DNA from: JALYNX01 sp963749415
GTDB taxonomy: Bacteria > Actinomycetota > Acidimicrobiia > Spongiisociales > ZC4RG35
Assembly (NCBI GenBank): GCA_963749415.1
Contig: CAVVMG010000001.1
Span: 1,612,001 to 1,676,000, forward strand
DNA: 64,000 nucleotides
Reading direction: 5' to 3'
The position numbers and the translations under genes are program-made. Below are positions 44,139-53,462 of the stretch, piece by piece (position 1 is the stretch's first letter; each line of letters starts with the position of its first letter). The notes beneath the pieces were generated by a model. That model did no database searches and was not told the DNA's origin. It saw nothing but the letters and a program-made list of their open reading frames with translations.

Positions 44139-44630
44139 TCAGCCGCTGTTCAGGATCTCTTGTGTCTTTTCGATGCCTTCCGGGGTACCCACCACCACCA
44201 GCTTGTCGCCCGGTTGCAGGGCGAAGTCCGGGCCGGGTGCAGGAAAGGTCTCTTCTCGTCTGATCACCGCGACGACCGAGACGCCAGATCGAGTCCTGAC
44301 CCGGGCATCGCCGATCGTGCCTGTCGCATAGGGGGACCGCTCCTCGACCGTCAACCAGTCGATGGCAAGCCCCTCGACCTGCTGCTGGAGGTTGCTGAGA
44401 TTGGCGACGAGAGTGGATCCGCCGAGGGCCTCTGAGAGCGCGTGGCTGTCCTCATCGCTGAGGGTCATGGTCACAACAGCGGCGTCGGTGTCGTCGGGCT
44501 CACAGACAAATAGCTCGCGCCGACCGGTCCGGTGATGAACGACGCCGATGCGCCGGCCATCTTCTGTGTTGAACTCGTATCTGACCCCGACGCCGGGCAG
44601 GGCAGATTCCTCGATTCGGGTCAATGCCAC
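44139..44630 (-). CDS. TrkA-C regulatory subunit (KhtT-like)
   Basis: A 163-residue soluble protein. The N-terminal half is a small beta-rich domain (YEFNTEDGRRIGVVHHR), and the C-terminal half is a TrkA-C/RCK_C domain with DFALQPGDKLVVVGTPEGI. In KhtTU-type systems this subunit gates the antiporter, in some species through c-di-AMP or pH. It is separated by 3 bp from the antiporter gene and translated first. GTG start, with a purine-rich sequence directly before it; a TATCGT lies about 16 nt upstream. Confidence 0.85.
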   Translation of the reverse strand: MALTRIEESALPGVGVRYEFNTEDGRRIGVVHHRTGRRELFVCEPDDTDAAVVTMTLSDEDSHALSEALGGSTLVANLSNLQQQVEGLAIDWLTVEERSPYATGTIGDARVRTRSGVSVVAVIRREETFPAPGPDFALQPGDKLVVVGTPEGIEKTQEILNSG

Positions 44631-44666
44631 CTCATGGGTGCGAGCAACGATACCTGTGACCGAGAT

Positions 44667-45050
44667 TCACGAAGGAGAGCTCACCCAGGCCAGATCCAGC
44701 TCATGCACTTCGCCATCCCGTATCGAAAAGGCGCGCAGCTCGTCCCGTCCGTAGATGAGATGCACCCACTGCGGGTCGAGTGCCGCCCCGACATCTGTCG
44801 CGGAGGGCGTTGCTTTCCCTCCGGGATGGGAGTGGAACACCCCGCCGATCTCCCAGCCCTGGCGCTCGGCGTGCCGGAAGGCCCCGAAATGCTCATCGGG
44901 TGCGATCGTGAACGAGACCGGGGAGGGCGCCGAGTTCTGCAACGGGTATGCGAAGCGGATGGCGCCCGATGAATCGGCGGCGAGCAGCCCGCAGCACTCG
45001 TCGGGAAGGCAATTCTCCGCGTGGGCCTCGATGGCCATTCGGATCGCCAC
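44667..45050 (-). CDS. JAMM/MPN+ metalloprotease domain protein
   Basis: A 127-residue JAB1/MPN+ (Mov34) domain. The zinc motif is complete: a glutamate in LPDECCGLLA, then HSHPGGKATPSATD (HxH, S and D). Bacterial relatives cleave ubiquitin-like or sulfur-carrier proteins (as in Mec+/CysM systems) or act alone. The GTG at 45050 is chosen because GGAG lies 6 nt upstream and the protein then starts VAIRMAIEAHAENC; the long frame to 45425 runs antisense through aceE. It follows aceE by about 26 bp on the same strand. No ThiS or MoaD-like partner is adjacent. Confidence 0.8.
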   Translation of the reverse strand: MAIRMAIEAHAENCLPDECCGLLAADSSGAIRFAYPLQNSAPSPVSFTIAPDEHFGAFRHAERQGWEIGGVFHSHPGGKATPSATDVGAALDPQWVHLIYGRDELRAFSIRDGEVHELDLAWVSSPS

Positions 45051-45076
45051 CGGGATCTCCAGGTGGGGCCCGGCGC

Positions 45077-47795
45077 TCAGTGCTGGTGGGCCGGGTTGGG
45101 GGCCTCGGGATCGATGCCGTAGCGATCGAAGGCGTCGAGGACCCGATCCATCGGGACCAAGCCTTCGGAGGCCAGAGCCCAGAGCGTGGTGGCGACGATG
45201 CTCCCGGCGTCGATCTCGAAGAACTTGCGCAATGCCTTGCGTGAGTCGGATCTCCCGAAGCCGTCGGTGCCCAGTGTCACGAATCGAGAAGGTGCCCATT
45301 GAGCGACTTGATCGGGGACCAGCCTCATGTAGTCGGACACTGCCACCACCGGGCTCCCGATCGATGCCAACCGCCTGGTGACGAGTGGCACCCTTGGCGT
45401 CTCCCTCGGGTGCAGCCGGTTCCACCGCTCGACCGCCAATGCCTCCTCACGAAGCTTCTTGTAGGAAGTTGCCGACCACAACTCGGCCGCAACCCCATAG
45501 TTCTCCGCGAGCTCTCGGGCCGCCTCCCGGGCGGCGAGGTTCGCCGAGCCGGAGAAAAGGATCGCGGCATGCGGCCCTGAGGTGTCTGGGGCCTCCTGCC
45601 ACCGGTACAAGCCCTCGATGATTCCCTCGGCGACGCCCTCCGGACGTGGCGGCTGGCTGTAGTTCTCGTTGTACAGGGTGAGGTAGTAGAAGACGTCTTC
45701 TCCCCGCCCGTACATCCTCTGCAGACCGTGCTCCACGATCGTGCCCACTTCGTAGGCGAAGGCTGGGTCGTACGCCTCGCAGACCGGGACGGTGGTCGCC
45801 AGCACCAGGCTGTGCCCATCCTGGTGCTGCAGCCCCTCGCCCTGGAGGGTGGTTCGTCCCGCCGTCGCTCCGAGCAGGAATCCTCGTGACCTGGAGTCAG
45901 CCGCCGACCAGATCAGGTCACCCACCCGCTGGAAGCCGAACATGGAGTAGAAGATGAAGAAGGGGACCATCGGGACCCCGCGCGTGGCATAGGACGTTGC
46001 TGCAGCGATCCAGGAGGCGATCGACCCCGCTTCGGTGATTCCCTCTTCCAGGATCTGGCCGTCCTGGCTCTCCGCGTAGGACAGCAACATCGAGGCGTCC
46101 ACCGGCTCATAGAGCTGGCCCTGGGAGGCGTAGATCTTGAGCTCCCGAAAAAGCGAGTCCATGCCGAAGGTGCGGGCCTCGTCGGGGACGATGGGGACGA
46201 TCCTCTCCCCGAATCCCTCGACCCGGGACAGGTTGCGGAGGAGGCGGGTGAACGCCGTCGTCGTCGAGGCTTCGACTTTCCCCGACCCGGCGTAGATCTC
46301 TGCGTAGGCCTCGGCGGGGGGGAGCTGCAGACCCTGCTCCGGGACCACCCGGGCGGGCAGGGCCCCACCCAGCTCCTGGCGCCTCTGCTGGAGGTATTCG
46401 TACTCGGGAGTGCCCGGGCCTGGCCGGAAATACGGTGGCTCCGCCTCCCCTTCCAAGGACTCCGCAGGGATCTCGGCCTGGAGGTGGAGCGTCTCTCGCA
46501 GTGTCATCAGCTGCTGGTTGGTGAGCTCTTTGATCTGATGGGTCGCATTGCGCCCCTCCACATCGGGACCGAGAGTCCAGCCTTTGATGGTCTTGGCCAG
46601 GATCACGGTGGGCCGCCCGTTGTCGAGCTCGGTCGTCACCTTGTACGCCGCGTACACCTTGCGATAGTCGAGCCCTCCCCGGCGCAGGTCCCAGATCTCC
46701 TCGTCGGTCATGTCCTCGACCATGGCCTTGGTACGGGGATCCTTGCCGAAGAAGTGCTCCCTGACGTAGGCCCCGTCCTCTGCCTTGTATCTCTGATACT
46801 CCCCATCGACCGTGCTGCTCATGACGTCTGATCAGGGCGCCGTCGTCGTCCTGGGCGAGCAGCCGGTCCCATCCCGAGCCCCAGATCACCTTGATCACGT
46901 TCCAGCCCGCGCCTCTGAACACCGCCTCGAGCTCGGTGATGATCTGGCCGTTCCCCCGGACCGGGCCGTCGAGCCGCTGCAGGTTGCAATTGATGACCCA
47001 GATCAGGTTGTCCAGCCCTTCCCGGTTGGCGAGCGAGATGGCGCCCAGGGTCTCCGGCTCGTCGACCTCGCCGTCACCGATGAAGCACCACACACGGGAC
47101 TGTGAGGTGTCATCCAGTCCCCGGTTGCCCAGGTACTTGTTGAAACGGGCGTGATAGATCGAGTTGATCGGCCCCAAGCCCATGGAGACGGTCGGGTACT
47201 CCCAGAAGTCAGGCATCAACCGGGGGTGGGGGTACGACGAGAGCCCATCGCCACCAATCTCGAAGCGGAAGTTGTCGAGGTGCTTCTCATCGAAGCGCCC
47301 CTCGAGGAACGCCCGCGCGTAGATGCCCGGGGCGGCATGTCCCTGCATGTAGACGTGGTCGCCGCCGCCCGGGGCGTTTCGTCCCCGGAAGAAGTGGTTG
47401 AAGCCGATCTCGTAGAGAGTGGCCGACGAGGCGAAAGTCGAAAGGTGGCCCCCGATCCCCTTTTCCCGATGGTTGGCCTTGATCACCATGACGGCTGCGT
47501 TCCAGCGGATGAAGCGGCGGATCCTGCGCTCCAAGTTGGCGTCACCCGGGAATTCGGGCTGCTCCTCGGCGGGGATGGTGTTGACGTAAGGCGTCGTCAC
47601 CGCCCCGGGGACGCCGACACTCGTCTCGTGGGCCCGTTCCAGCAGCTTCGCCATCAGGAACCGGGCCCGATCCGGTCCCTCCGCTGCCACGACCTGATCC
47701 AAGGAGTCCAGCCACTCCTGGGTCTCGGTCGGATCGGTGTCGGGGAGTTGATGTATGTAGTCGTCGCCGAGGGTGCGCCCGAGATCACCAGACAT
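45077..47795 (-). CDS. aceE: Pyruvate dehydrogenase E1, homodimeric type (one apparent frameshift)
   Basis: About 905 residues after joining two frames: the AceE-type E1 that decarboxylates pyruvate with thiamine diphosphate and acetylates the E2 lipoyl group. GIGGHLSTFASSATLYEIGF, the TPP motif GDGEVDEPETLG to NCNLQRLDGP, and the C-terminal LGTDGFGRSDSRKALRKFFE block are all present. One extra base in GACGTC at 46823-46828 explains the change of frame. The ATG at 47795 follows a TAGGCT box 6 nt away. E2 and E3 genes are not nearby; in actinomycetes AceE often sits alone. The JAMM gene follows. Confidence 0.93.
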
Positions 47796-47801
47796 GAGGC
47801 A

Positions 47802-47807
47802 AGCCTA
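47802..47807 (-). promoter_or_regulatory. -10-like box for aceE
   Basis: TAGGCT on the minus strand, 6 nt before the ATG at 47795; leaderless arrangement. Confidence 0.45.
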
Positions 47808-47835
47808 GTTAGAGCCGGGTTTTCCCACTCCGGGG

Positions 47836-48720
47836 TCAGACAACCGTCGCCACCTCTTCGGTCTTGGTGAGCCAGGGATCGACCGCGGAGAGGAAGCGGA
47901 GTGGTGCATCCATTTGCGGGGTGTGCCCGGTGTCCGGCATCTGGGCCAGGTCCCAATCGGGGCGCAGCCGGCACAGCCACTCCACCGCGGACGGGGAGAC
48001 GATGTGGTCGCTGACTCCCTGTACGACGAGTGTCGGGGCGGTGATCGCCCGCACCATCCGGATGAAACGGGGCCGATTGGCGTACAAGGCGGCAATCGAA
48101 GATGCGGTGCGGGCGGTGGCCTCGGCGCTCCAGGGCAGGGCCTTGCGCACCCTTGCCATCTCCACGGAGGCCTCGATCACCGACATCGGGACCCGTCCTG
48201 GCCTGTGGGTGATCATCTGCATGCTCATCCGGACCAGCTGCTGCGGCGTATGGGTGCGAATGAATCGGCGACCCCAGGCCTCCCCGACCACTGGTGTTGC
48301 CTGGATGGCGAGTCGAGCGGCGGTCGGCCAGTCGAGCCGGGCATCGGGGTAGACAGGCGGAGTCGCCGGTGCCACCAGGATCAGGCGGCGCACCAGCTCG
48401 GGCCGGTGCGAGGCGATCATCTCCGAGAGCAGGCCTCCGGTGGAGTTGCCGACCAGGGTGACAGGCCCGTCCAGGCTCTCCATATAGGACTCGACGGCCT
48501 GGCGGTGGGTCTCGAGCCGGAAATCGCGAGCCGGCGGCGACAGACCGAAACCGGGTAGGTCGATTGCCAGGACATGGCCGTGACGGGCCAGGCCCCCGGC
48601 AACGGCCATCCAGTTGGTGGTCGACCCCCCGAGCCCGTGGACCAGCAGGATGATCTGGCCCTCGCCACCGAAGTCGACCTGGTGGATCGGACCGGTGTTG
48701 GTGCTGACGTAGTCACCCAT
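47836..48720 (-). CDS. Alpha/beta-fold hydrolase
   Basis: A 294-residue alpha/beta hydrolase. The oxyanion-region motif LVHGLGGSTTNW comes first. The nucleophile elbow is VGNSTGGLLSE. The acid is likely the aspartate in VQGVSDHIVSP and the base the histidine in MPDTGHTPQMD. These make a complete Ser-Asp-His triad. Esterase, lipase-like and haloperoxidase-like members share this pattern; no substrate can be named. It diverges from the radical SAM gene through a 41-bp region in which both have TANNNT boxes. Confidence 0.88.
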   Translation of the reverse strand: MGDYVSTNTGPIHQVDFGGEGQIILLVHGLGGSTTNWMAVAGGLARHGHVLAIDLPGFGLSPPARDFRLETHRQAVESYMESLDGPVTLVGNSTGGLLSEMIASHRPELVRRLILVAPATPPVYPDARLDWPTAARLAIQATPVVGEAWGRRFIRTHTPQQLVRMSMQMITHRPGRVPMSVIEASVEMARVRKALPWSAEATARTASSIAALYANRPRFIRMVRAITAPTLVVQGVSDHIVSPSAVEWLCRLRPDWDLAQMPDTGHTPQMDAPLRFLSAVDPWLTKTEEVATVV

Positions 48721-48728
48721 AGGTGGTG

Positions 48729-48734
48729 AGGCTA
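48729..48734 (-). promoter_or_regulatory. -10-like box for the hydrolase gene
   Basis: TAGCCT on the minus strand, 8 nt before the ATG at 48720. It shares the short divergent region with the radical SAM promoter. Confidence 0.45.
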
Positions 48735-48749
48735 CAAGCGATGCCTCCT

Positions 48750-48755
48750 TAGAAT
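48750..48755 (+). promoter_or_regulatory. -10-like box for the radical SAM gene
   Basis: TAGAAT, 6 nt before the GTG at 48762, a strong -10 in leaderless spacing. Confidence 0.5.
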
Positions 48756-48761
48756 CCGCGG

Positions 48762-50165
48762 GTGCGGTTGCTCCTGTTTTCCACTTATGAGCTCGGCCAT
48801 CAGCCGGTTCACCTTGCGATTGCGACCACTGCGTTGCAGGCTGCCGGGATCGTTGTCGACACCGTCGACCTCTCAGTCGAGCCCTGGAACGAAGACCTGT
48901 TGGAAGAGACGGATGCGGTCGCCTTCTCGGTGCCGATGCACACCGCGATGCGGCTCGCGACCACCGTCGCGTCCGGGATCAGAGCGGAGCACCCCAAGCT
49001 CCCGATCGCCTTTTTCGGGCTGTATGCCTCGGTGGGACGCGATTGGACCGTCCAAGCCCTAGGAGCGTCGGCGTTTGCCGGGGAGTACGTGAGCGATCTC
49101 GTGACATGGGCCCGGGCTCTGACGGATGGGGAGCACCGGTCACCCGAGGTCCTCCTGAGCCTGACGCGACCGGAGCCCATCGTGCCCGACCGGAGCCTTT
49201 TGCCACCCCATGACGAATATGCACATCTGGAGTGGGCCGGTGAGGCCCGGCTGGCGGCGGCGGTCGAAGCGACACACGGGTGCCGACACCGGTGCCGCCA
49301 TTGCCCGATTCCGGTGCTCTACGACGGAAGGCTCCGAGTGGTGGGTGTCGAGCCCGTCCTCGCCGACATCGCATCACTTGCAGCAGACGGGGTCCAGCAC
49401 GTCACCTTTGCCGATCCCGACTTCTTCAACGCACCGCGTTACTCGCTCGACATCCTCAGGGAAGCGCACGCGGCGCACCCAGCCCTGACGTTCGACGTCA
49501 CAGTCAAGGTCGAGCACATCCTCGCCCACCGCGACCTGTGGCCCGAGGTTGCGGGGCTCGGGGTCCTCTTCGTCACCAGCGCCTTCGAGAGTGTGGACGA
49601 GAACACGCTGGCCATTCTGGACAAAGGGCACACGGTTTCCGACATGCGTGAGGCCGTCACGGTGGCTGGGGCCGCAGGGATCCATCTCCGGCCGACTTGG
49701 CTGCCCTTCCTGCCTTGGACCAGGCCCGCCGACATCGCCGACCTGGTGCGCTTTCTCGACCAAGAGCAGCTCTGGGCAGTCACCGATCCCGTGCAGTTGT
49801 CGATCAAGCTGTTGCTGCCAGAAGGGTCCCTGCTCGAGGCGCATCACGCCGTCACCCCGCATCTCATCCGTTATGACGCCCCATCTCTCACCTGGGCCTG
49901 GGATTTTGAGGATCCGGCGACTGCCGTCCTCCACAAACAGCTGGATCAGATCGCGGCCGACGCATCCGACTGCGGCGCCGAAAGCTCCGAGACGCTGGCC
50001 GCAATGCGGCAGGCGATCGCCTACGCCGCAGGGATGGACTTAGGCCCTCTTCCCCCCTTCACCGGTGGCGCCCCCCGATTGACCGAGAGCTGGTTCTGCT
50101 GTGCAGAGCCCACGGCGGCCCAGGCGACTGCGGTGACGATCGGCGCCGGTAGGGTGCCCCGCTAA
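48762..50165 (+). CDS. CCAEP-tail radical SAM protein
   Basis: A 467-residue radical SAM enzyme. Residues 1-130 look like a cobalamin-binding-type N-terminal domain, though without a clear DxHxxG. The 4Fe-4S motif CxxxCxxC is in ATHGCRHRCRHCPIP near residue 174. The C-terminal tail ends with ESWFCCAEPTAAQA. This matches the family known in NCBI naming as CUAEP/CCAEP-tail radical SAM proteins, in which the first of the two residues after C may be selenocysteine; here it is Cys. The substrate is not known to me. A TTG-started ABC ATPase follows 17 bp after its stop, suggesting a shared transcript. Confidence 0.88.
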   Translation: MRLLLFSTYELGHQPVHLAIATTALQAAGIVVDTVDLSVEPWNEDLLEETDAVAFSVPMHTAMRLATTVASGIRAEHPKLPIAFFGLYASVGRDWTVQALGASAFAGEYVSDLVTWARALTDGEHRSPEVLLSLTRPEPIVPDRSLLPPHDEYAHLEWAGEARLAAAVEATHGCRHRCRHCPIPVLYDGRLRVVGVEPVLADIASLAADGVQHVTFADPDFFNAPRYSLDILREAHAAHPALTFDVTVKVEHILAHRDLWPEVAGLGVLFVTSAFESVDENTLAILDKGHTVSDMREAVTVAGAAGIHLRPTWLPFLPWTRPADIADLVRFLDQEQLWAVTDPVQLSIKLLLPEGSLLEAHHAVTPHLIRYDAPSLTWAWDFEDPATAVLHKQLDQIAADASDCGAESSETLAAMRQAIAYAAGMDLGPLPPFTGGAPRLTESWFCCAEPTAAQATAVTIGAGRVPR

Positions 50166-50182
50166 TCGACCACGGGGCTGGC

Positions 50183-51121
50183 TTGGCGACTGTTCTATCT
50201 GCAACCGGATTGGTCAAGAGCTTCGGAGACCTGACGGCGGTCGACGGGGTGGCGATCACCATCGACCAGGGCGAGACCTTCGGGCTGCTCGGTCCCAACG
50301 GCGCCGGAAAGACCACATCGATTTCGATGATCGCCGGGCTCCTCCGGCCGGACGCCGGTGAGGTGAGCGTCGCTGGCACCGCGATCACCCCCAATTCGGT
50401 GGCGGGCAAAGGTGCGATCGGCTTGGTGCCACAGGAGATCGCCATCTACCCCGACCTCACCGCCGCGGAGAACCTCACCTTTTTCGGCCGCCTCTACGAG
50501 CTCTCCGGAGACGAGCTGTCCCGCAGAGTGAACGAGGTGCTGGAGGTGATCGGGCTCACCGACCGCAAGGACGACCTGACCAAGGAGTACTCGGGAGGGA
50601 TGCAGCGTCGTCTCAACATCGGCATCGGCCTCCTCCACCGGCCCCAGCTCCTGATCCTCGACGAGCCCACCGTCGGCGTCGACCCCCAATCGCGCAACTC
50701 GATCCTGGAATCGGTCGAGAGCCTCTCCGCCGAGGGGATGGCGGTCCTCTACACCACCCACTACATGGAGGAGGCAGAGCGCCTCTGCGACCGCGTCGCC
50801 ATCATCGATGAGGGTGTGATCAAGGCCGAGGGAACCCGGCGGGAGCTGGTGGCCCTGGTCGGGGGGAAGGACCGGATCAAGATCACCGCGACCGGCGACC
50901 TGTCACGGGCTGTCGAGGTCGCGCTCGAGGTGCGTGGGGTGTCAGAGGCGAGCCAGTCAGAGGTCGGAGTGGAGATCCTGGCCGATGAGGCAGCGACACT
51001 GCTCCCGGAGATGCTGGGCCGGGTCGCCTCGGCAGGTGCGGTCGTTGCCGCCGTCGAAGTGATCGAGCCCAACCTGGAAGCCGTGTTCCTTCACGTGACC
51101 GGAAAGGCATTGCGGGACTAG
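50183..51121 (+). CDS. ABC exporter ATPase (DrrA-like)
   Basis: A 312-residue ATPase of the ABC-2 exporter type. Walker A is LLGPNGAGKTTS (near residue 40), signature EYSGGMQRRLNIG, Walker B LLILDEPTVGVD and switch histidine YTTHYMEEAERL. The C-terminal regulatory stretch is typical of DrrA. TTG start, 17 bp after the radical SAM gene, and 2 bp before the first permease, so ATPase and two permeases (51124 and 52296) form one exporter. The substrate is unknown; possibly the product of the radical SAM enzyme (inference). Confidence 0.93.
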   Translation: MATVLSATGLVKSFGDLTAVDGVAITIDQGETFGLLGPNGAGKTTSISMIAGLLRPDAGEVSVAGTAITPNSVAGKGAIGLVPQEIAIYPDLTAAENLTFFGRLYELSGDELSRRVNEVLEVIGLTDRKDDLTKEYSGGMQRRLNIGIGLLHRPQLLILDEPTVGVDPQSRNSILESVESLSAEGMAVLYTTHYMEEAERLCDRVAIIDEGVIKAEGTRRELVALVGGKDRIKITATGDLSRAVEVALEVRGVSEASQSEVGVEILADEAATLLPEMLGRVASAGAVVAAVEVIEPNLEAVFLHVTGKALRD

Positions 51122-51123
51122 GC

Positions 51124-52299
51124 GTGGGCGCCGCGACGAGGATCGCCACCAAGGACCTGAAGCTCAGGATCCGGGACAAGTCGGCCTTCATCCTCGGGAT
51201 CCTCGCCCCCCTGGTCCTCGCCTTCATCTTCAACTTCGTCTTCGGAAGCGGGTTGGAGGGCAACCTCGATCTGCAGTACGGGATCGTCGACGAGGACAAC
51301 ACCGAGATCTCGGCCTCTTTCAAGTCGATCCTCACGACACTGGAGGGCGAAGAACTCCTCACCCTCTCCGAGTTCGAGGACCAGCCTTCGGCGGACGCCG
51401 CAATCGAAGCCGGCGACGTCCAGGCCTACTACCTGATCGAGCCCGGCATGGAGCAGGCGGTGATCGCCTCCGAGCCGTTCGAGATCCAGGTCGTGGGCGA
51501 CGTGGACGCTCCGACCTTCACCCAGATCGCCTCTTCGATCGCCGATCAGTTCGGCTCCGGGGTTGCCGGGGTCCAATTGTCCGTGGCCACCTCGATCTCG
51601 CTGGTGGGGACCCCTCCACCGGAGGCCGCGGGCTGGGGTGAGGAGGCGGCGGCCCGACCACCGTCCTATGTGATAAGCGACGTGACATCGGCTACCCGCC
51701 AACTCGATGCCACCACCTACTTCGCAGCGGGAATGGCTGTGTTCTTCCTCTTCTTCACTGTCCAGTTCGGTGTGGTCGGCCTCCTCGAGGAGCAGCGGGA
51801 AGGCACCCTGGCCCGACTCATGGCCGCCCCGATCCCGCGCTCCAGTGTCATTGTCGCCAAGGGACTCCTCTCGTTCTGGCTGGGAGTGATCTCGGTCGGG
51901 ATCCTCATCATCGCTTCCACCCTGCTCATGGGGGCTGAGTGGGGCCCGCCGCTCGGGGTGATCATCCTCGTGGTGTGTGGAGTCCTCGCCGCGGTCGCGA
52001 TCATGGGACTTGTCGCCAGCGTTGCCAAGACGCCGGAGGGTGCGGGCAACCTGGGGGCGATCATCGCCGTGATCCTCGGCATGTTGGGCGGCACCTTCTT
52101 CCCGATCGGACAAGGTGACGACCTGCTCAGCCGGCTCACGTATCTGACGCCACACGCCTGGTTCATGCGCGGGCTGGCAGACATCTCCGGTGGCGCGTCA
52201 TGGACCGAGGTCGTCCCCGCCGCCCTGGCGTTGCTCACCTTTGCCGTGGTCTTGGGCACCATCTCCTGGTTCGCACTGCGCCGCAAGGTGCTGACATGA
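51124..52299 (+). CDS. ABC-2 permease, first subunit
   Basis: A 391-residue permease of the YhaP/NatB-like ABC-2 class. One membrane helix near residue 30 (ILGILAPLVLAFIFNFVFGS) is followed by a large extracytoplasmic domain (about 45-190) and five more helices in the second half, for instance AVFFLFFTVQFGVVGLLEEQ and WLGVISVGILIIASTLL. The EEQREGTLARLMAAPIPR loop is the typical ATPase-contact segment. GTG start. Its end overlaps the second permease start (ATGA). Confidence 0.9.
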   Translation: MGAATRIATKDLKLRIRDKSAFILGILAPLVLAFIFNFVFGSGLEGNLDLQYGIVDEDNTEISASFKSILTTLEGEELLTLSEFEDQPSADAAIEAGDVQAYYLIEPGMEQAVIASEPFEIQVVGDVDAPTFTQIASSIADQFGSGVAGVQLSVATSISLVGTPPPEAAGWGEEAAARPPSYVISDVTSATRQLDATTYFAAGMAVFFLFFTVQFGVVGLLEEQREGTLARLMAAPIPRSSVIVAKGLLSFWLGVISVGILIIASTLLMGAEWGPPLGVIILVVCGVLAAVAIMGLVASVAKTPEGAGNLGAIIAVILGMLGGTFFPIGQGDDLLSRLTYLTPHAWFMRGLADISGGASWTEVVPAALALLTFAVVLGTISWFALRRKVLT

Positions 52300-53462
52300 G
52301 GAAGATTTGGGCCATCGCAGCGGCCAACGTCCGCCGCATGTACCGGGAACGATCGAACATCTTCTTCGTCTTCATCTTCCCGTTGGCCCTGATCCTGCTC
52401 ATCGGCGCTCAGTTCGGGGGAGGGGTAGAGCCGATAGTCGGGTTCCACGCCGCCGACGAGGGACGGCTCTCCGCGGCGCTCGCATCCGAGATCGAGTCGC
52501 TCGATGGGATAGACGTCCGGTCATTCGAATCCGCCGATGAGCTGACGACAGCTGTGGAGCGGGGAAACGCGATCGTTGGTGTCTTCCTCCCCGCCGGAAT
52601 GGACGAGATGGCAGCCGGTGGCGACCAGGTGACCATCGACTCCATCACCAGGCCCGACGGTGGCGGCACCCAACTCCAGGCAATCGTTGGCTCTGCAGTG
52701 GGCCGGGTGATGGCCCCGGTCACCGCCGCTCAGTTCGCCATGGAGAAAGCCGACACCGACTTCGAAAGCGCACTCGATGCGGCAACCGGCCTGGAAAGTG
52801 AGGCGCCGGGTGTCACCGTATCCACAACGGCAGTCGGCGAGGCGCTGTTTCCTTCCACTCTGGGCCGCTTCGACCTCGGCGCATCCTCACAGCTGATCCT
52901 CTTCACCTTCCTCACGGCCCTCGCCGGCTCCTCGGCGCTGATCCTTACCCGTCAACTCGGAATCTCTCGCCGCATGCTGTCCACCCCGACCTCCACCTCG
53001 ACCATCATCCTCGGCGAGGGCTCGGGGAGGTGGGCGGTGGCGATGGTCCAGGGTCTCTACATCGTCCTCGTCACGTTCTTGATGTTCCGCGTCGACTGGG
53101 GTGACCCGATCGGGGCAGCTGCGATCCTGATCCTCTTCGCCGCGGTCGGTGCCGGGGCCGGGATGTTGATGGGCGCCACCTTCAGCAACGATGCCCAGGC
53201 TGCCGGGATCGGGATCATGGTCAGCCTCGGGCTGGCCGCTCTCGGTGGTTGCATGTTCCCCATCGAGCTCTTCTCACCGACCATGCAGAAGGTTGCACAC
53301 ATCACCCCTCACGCCTGGGCGCTCGACGGCTTCGCCGAGCTCGTGCGCAGGGACGGGACAATCGTCGACATCCTCCCCGAGCTCGGTGTGCTCCTCGCCT
53401 TCGCCGTGGTCCTGATCTCCCTCGCCACGTGGCGGTTGAGGGTGGTCCTCACCAGGGCCTGA
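52296..53462 (+). CDS. ABC-2 permease, second subunit
   Basis: A 388-residue permease similar in layout to its neighbour: an N-terminal helix (IFFVFIFPLALILLIGAQF), a long extracytoplasmic domain to about residue 210, and a five-helix C-terminal part with LGISRRMLSTPTSTSTII as the coupling loop and LGGCMFPIELFSP before the last helices. Two different permease subunits suggest a heterodimeric exporter. The ATG at 52296 overlaps the stop of the first permease, and its own stop overlaps the next gene's ATG. Confidence 0.9.
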   Translation: MRKIWAIAAANVRRMYRERSNIFFVFIFPLALILLIGAQFGGGVEPIVGFHAADEGRLSAALASEIESLDGIDVRSFESADELTTAVERGNAIVGVFLPAGMDEMAAGGDQVTIDSITRPDGGGTQLQAIVGSAVGRVMAPVTAAQFAMEKADTDFESALDAATGLESEAPGVTVSTTAVGEALFPSTLGRFDLGASSQLILFTFLTALAGSSALILTRQLGISRRMLSTPTSTSTIILGEGSGRWAVAMVQGLYIVLVTFLMFRVDWGDPIGAAAILILFAAVGAGAGMLMGATFSNDAQAAGIGIMVSLGLAALGGCMFPIELFSPTMQKVAHITPHAWALDGFAELVRRDGTIVDILPELGVLLAFAVVLISLATWRLRVVLTRA

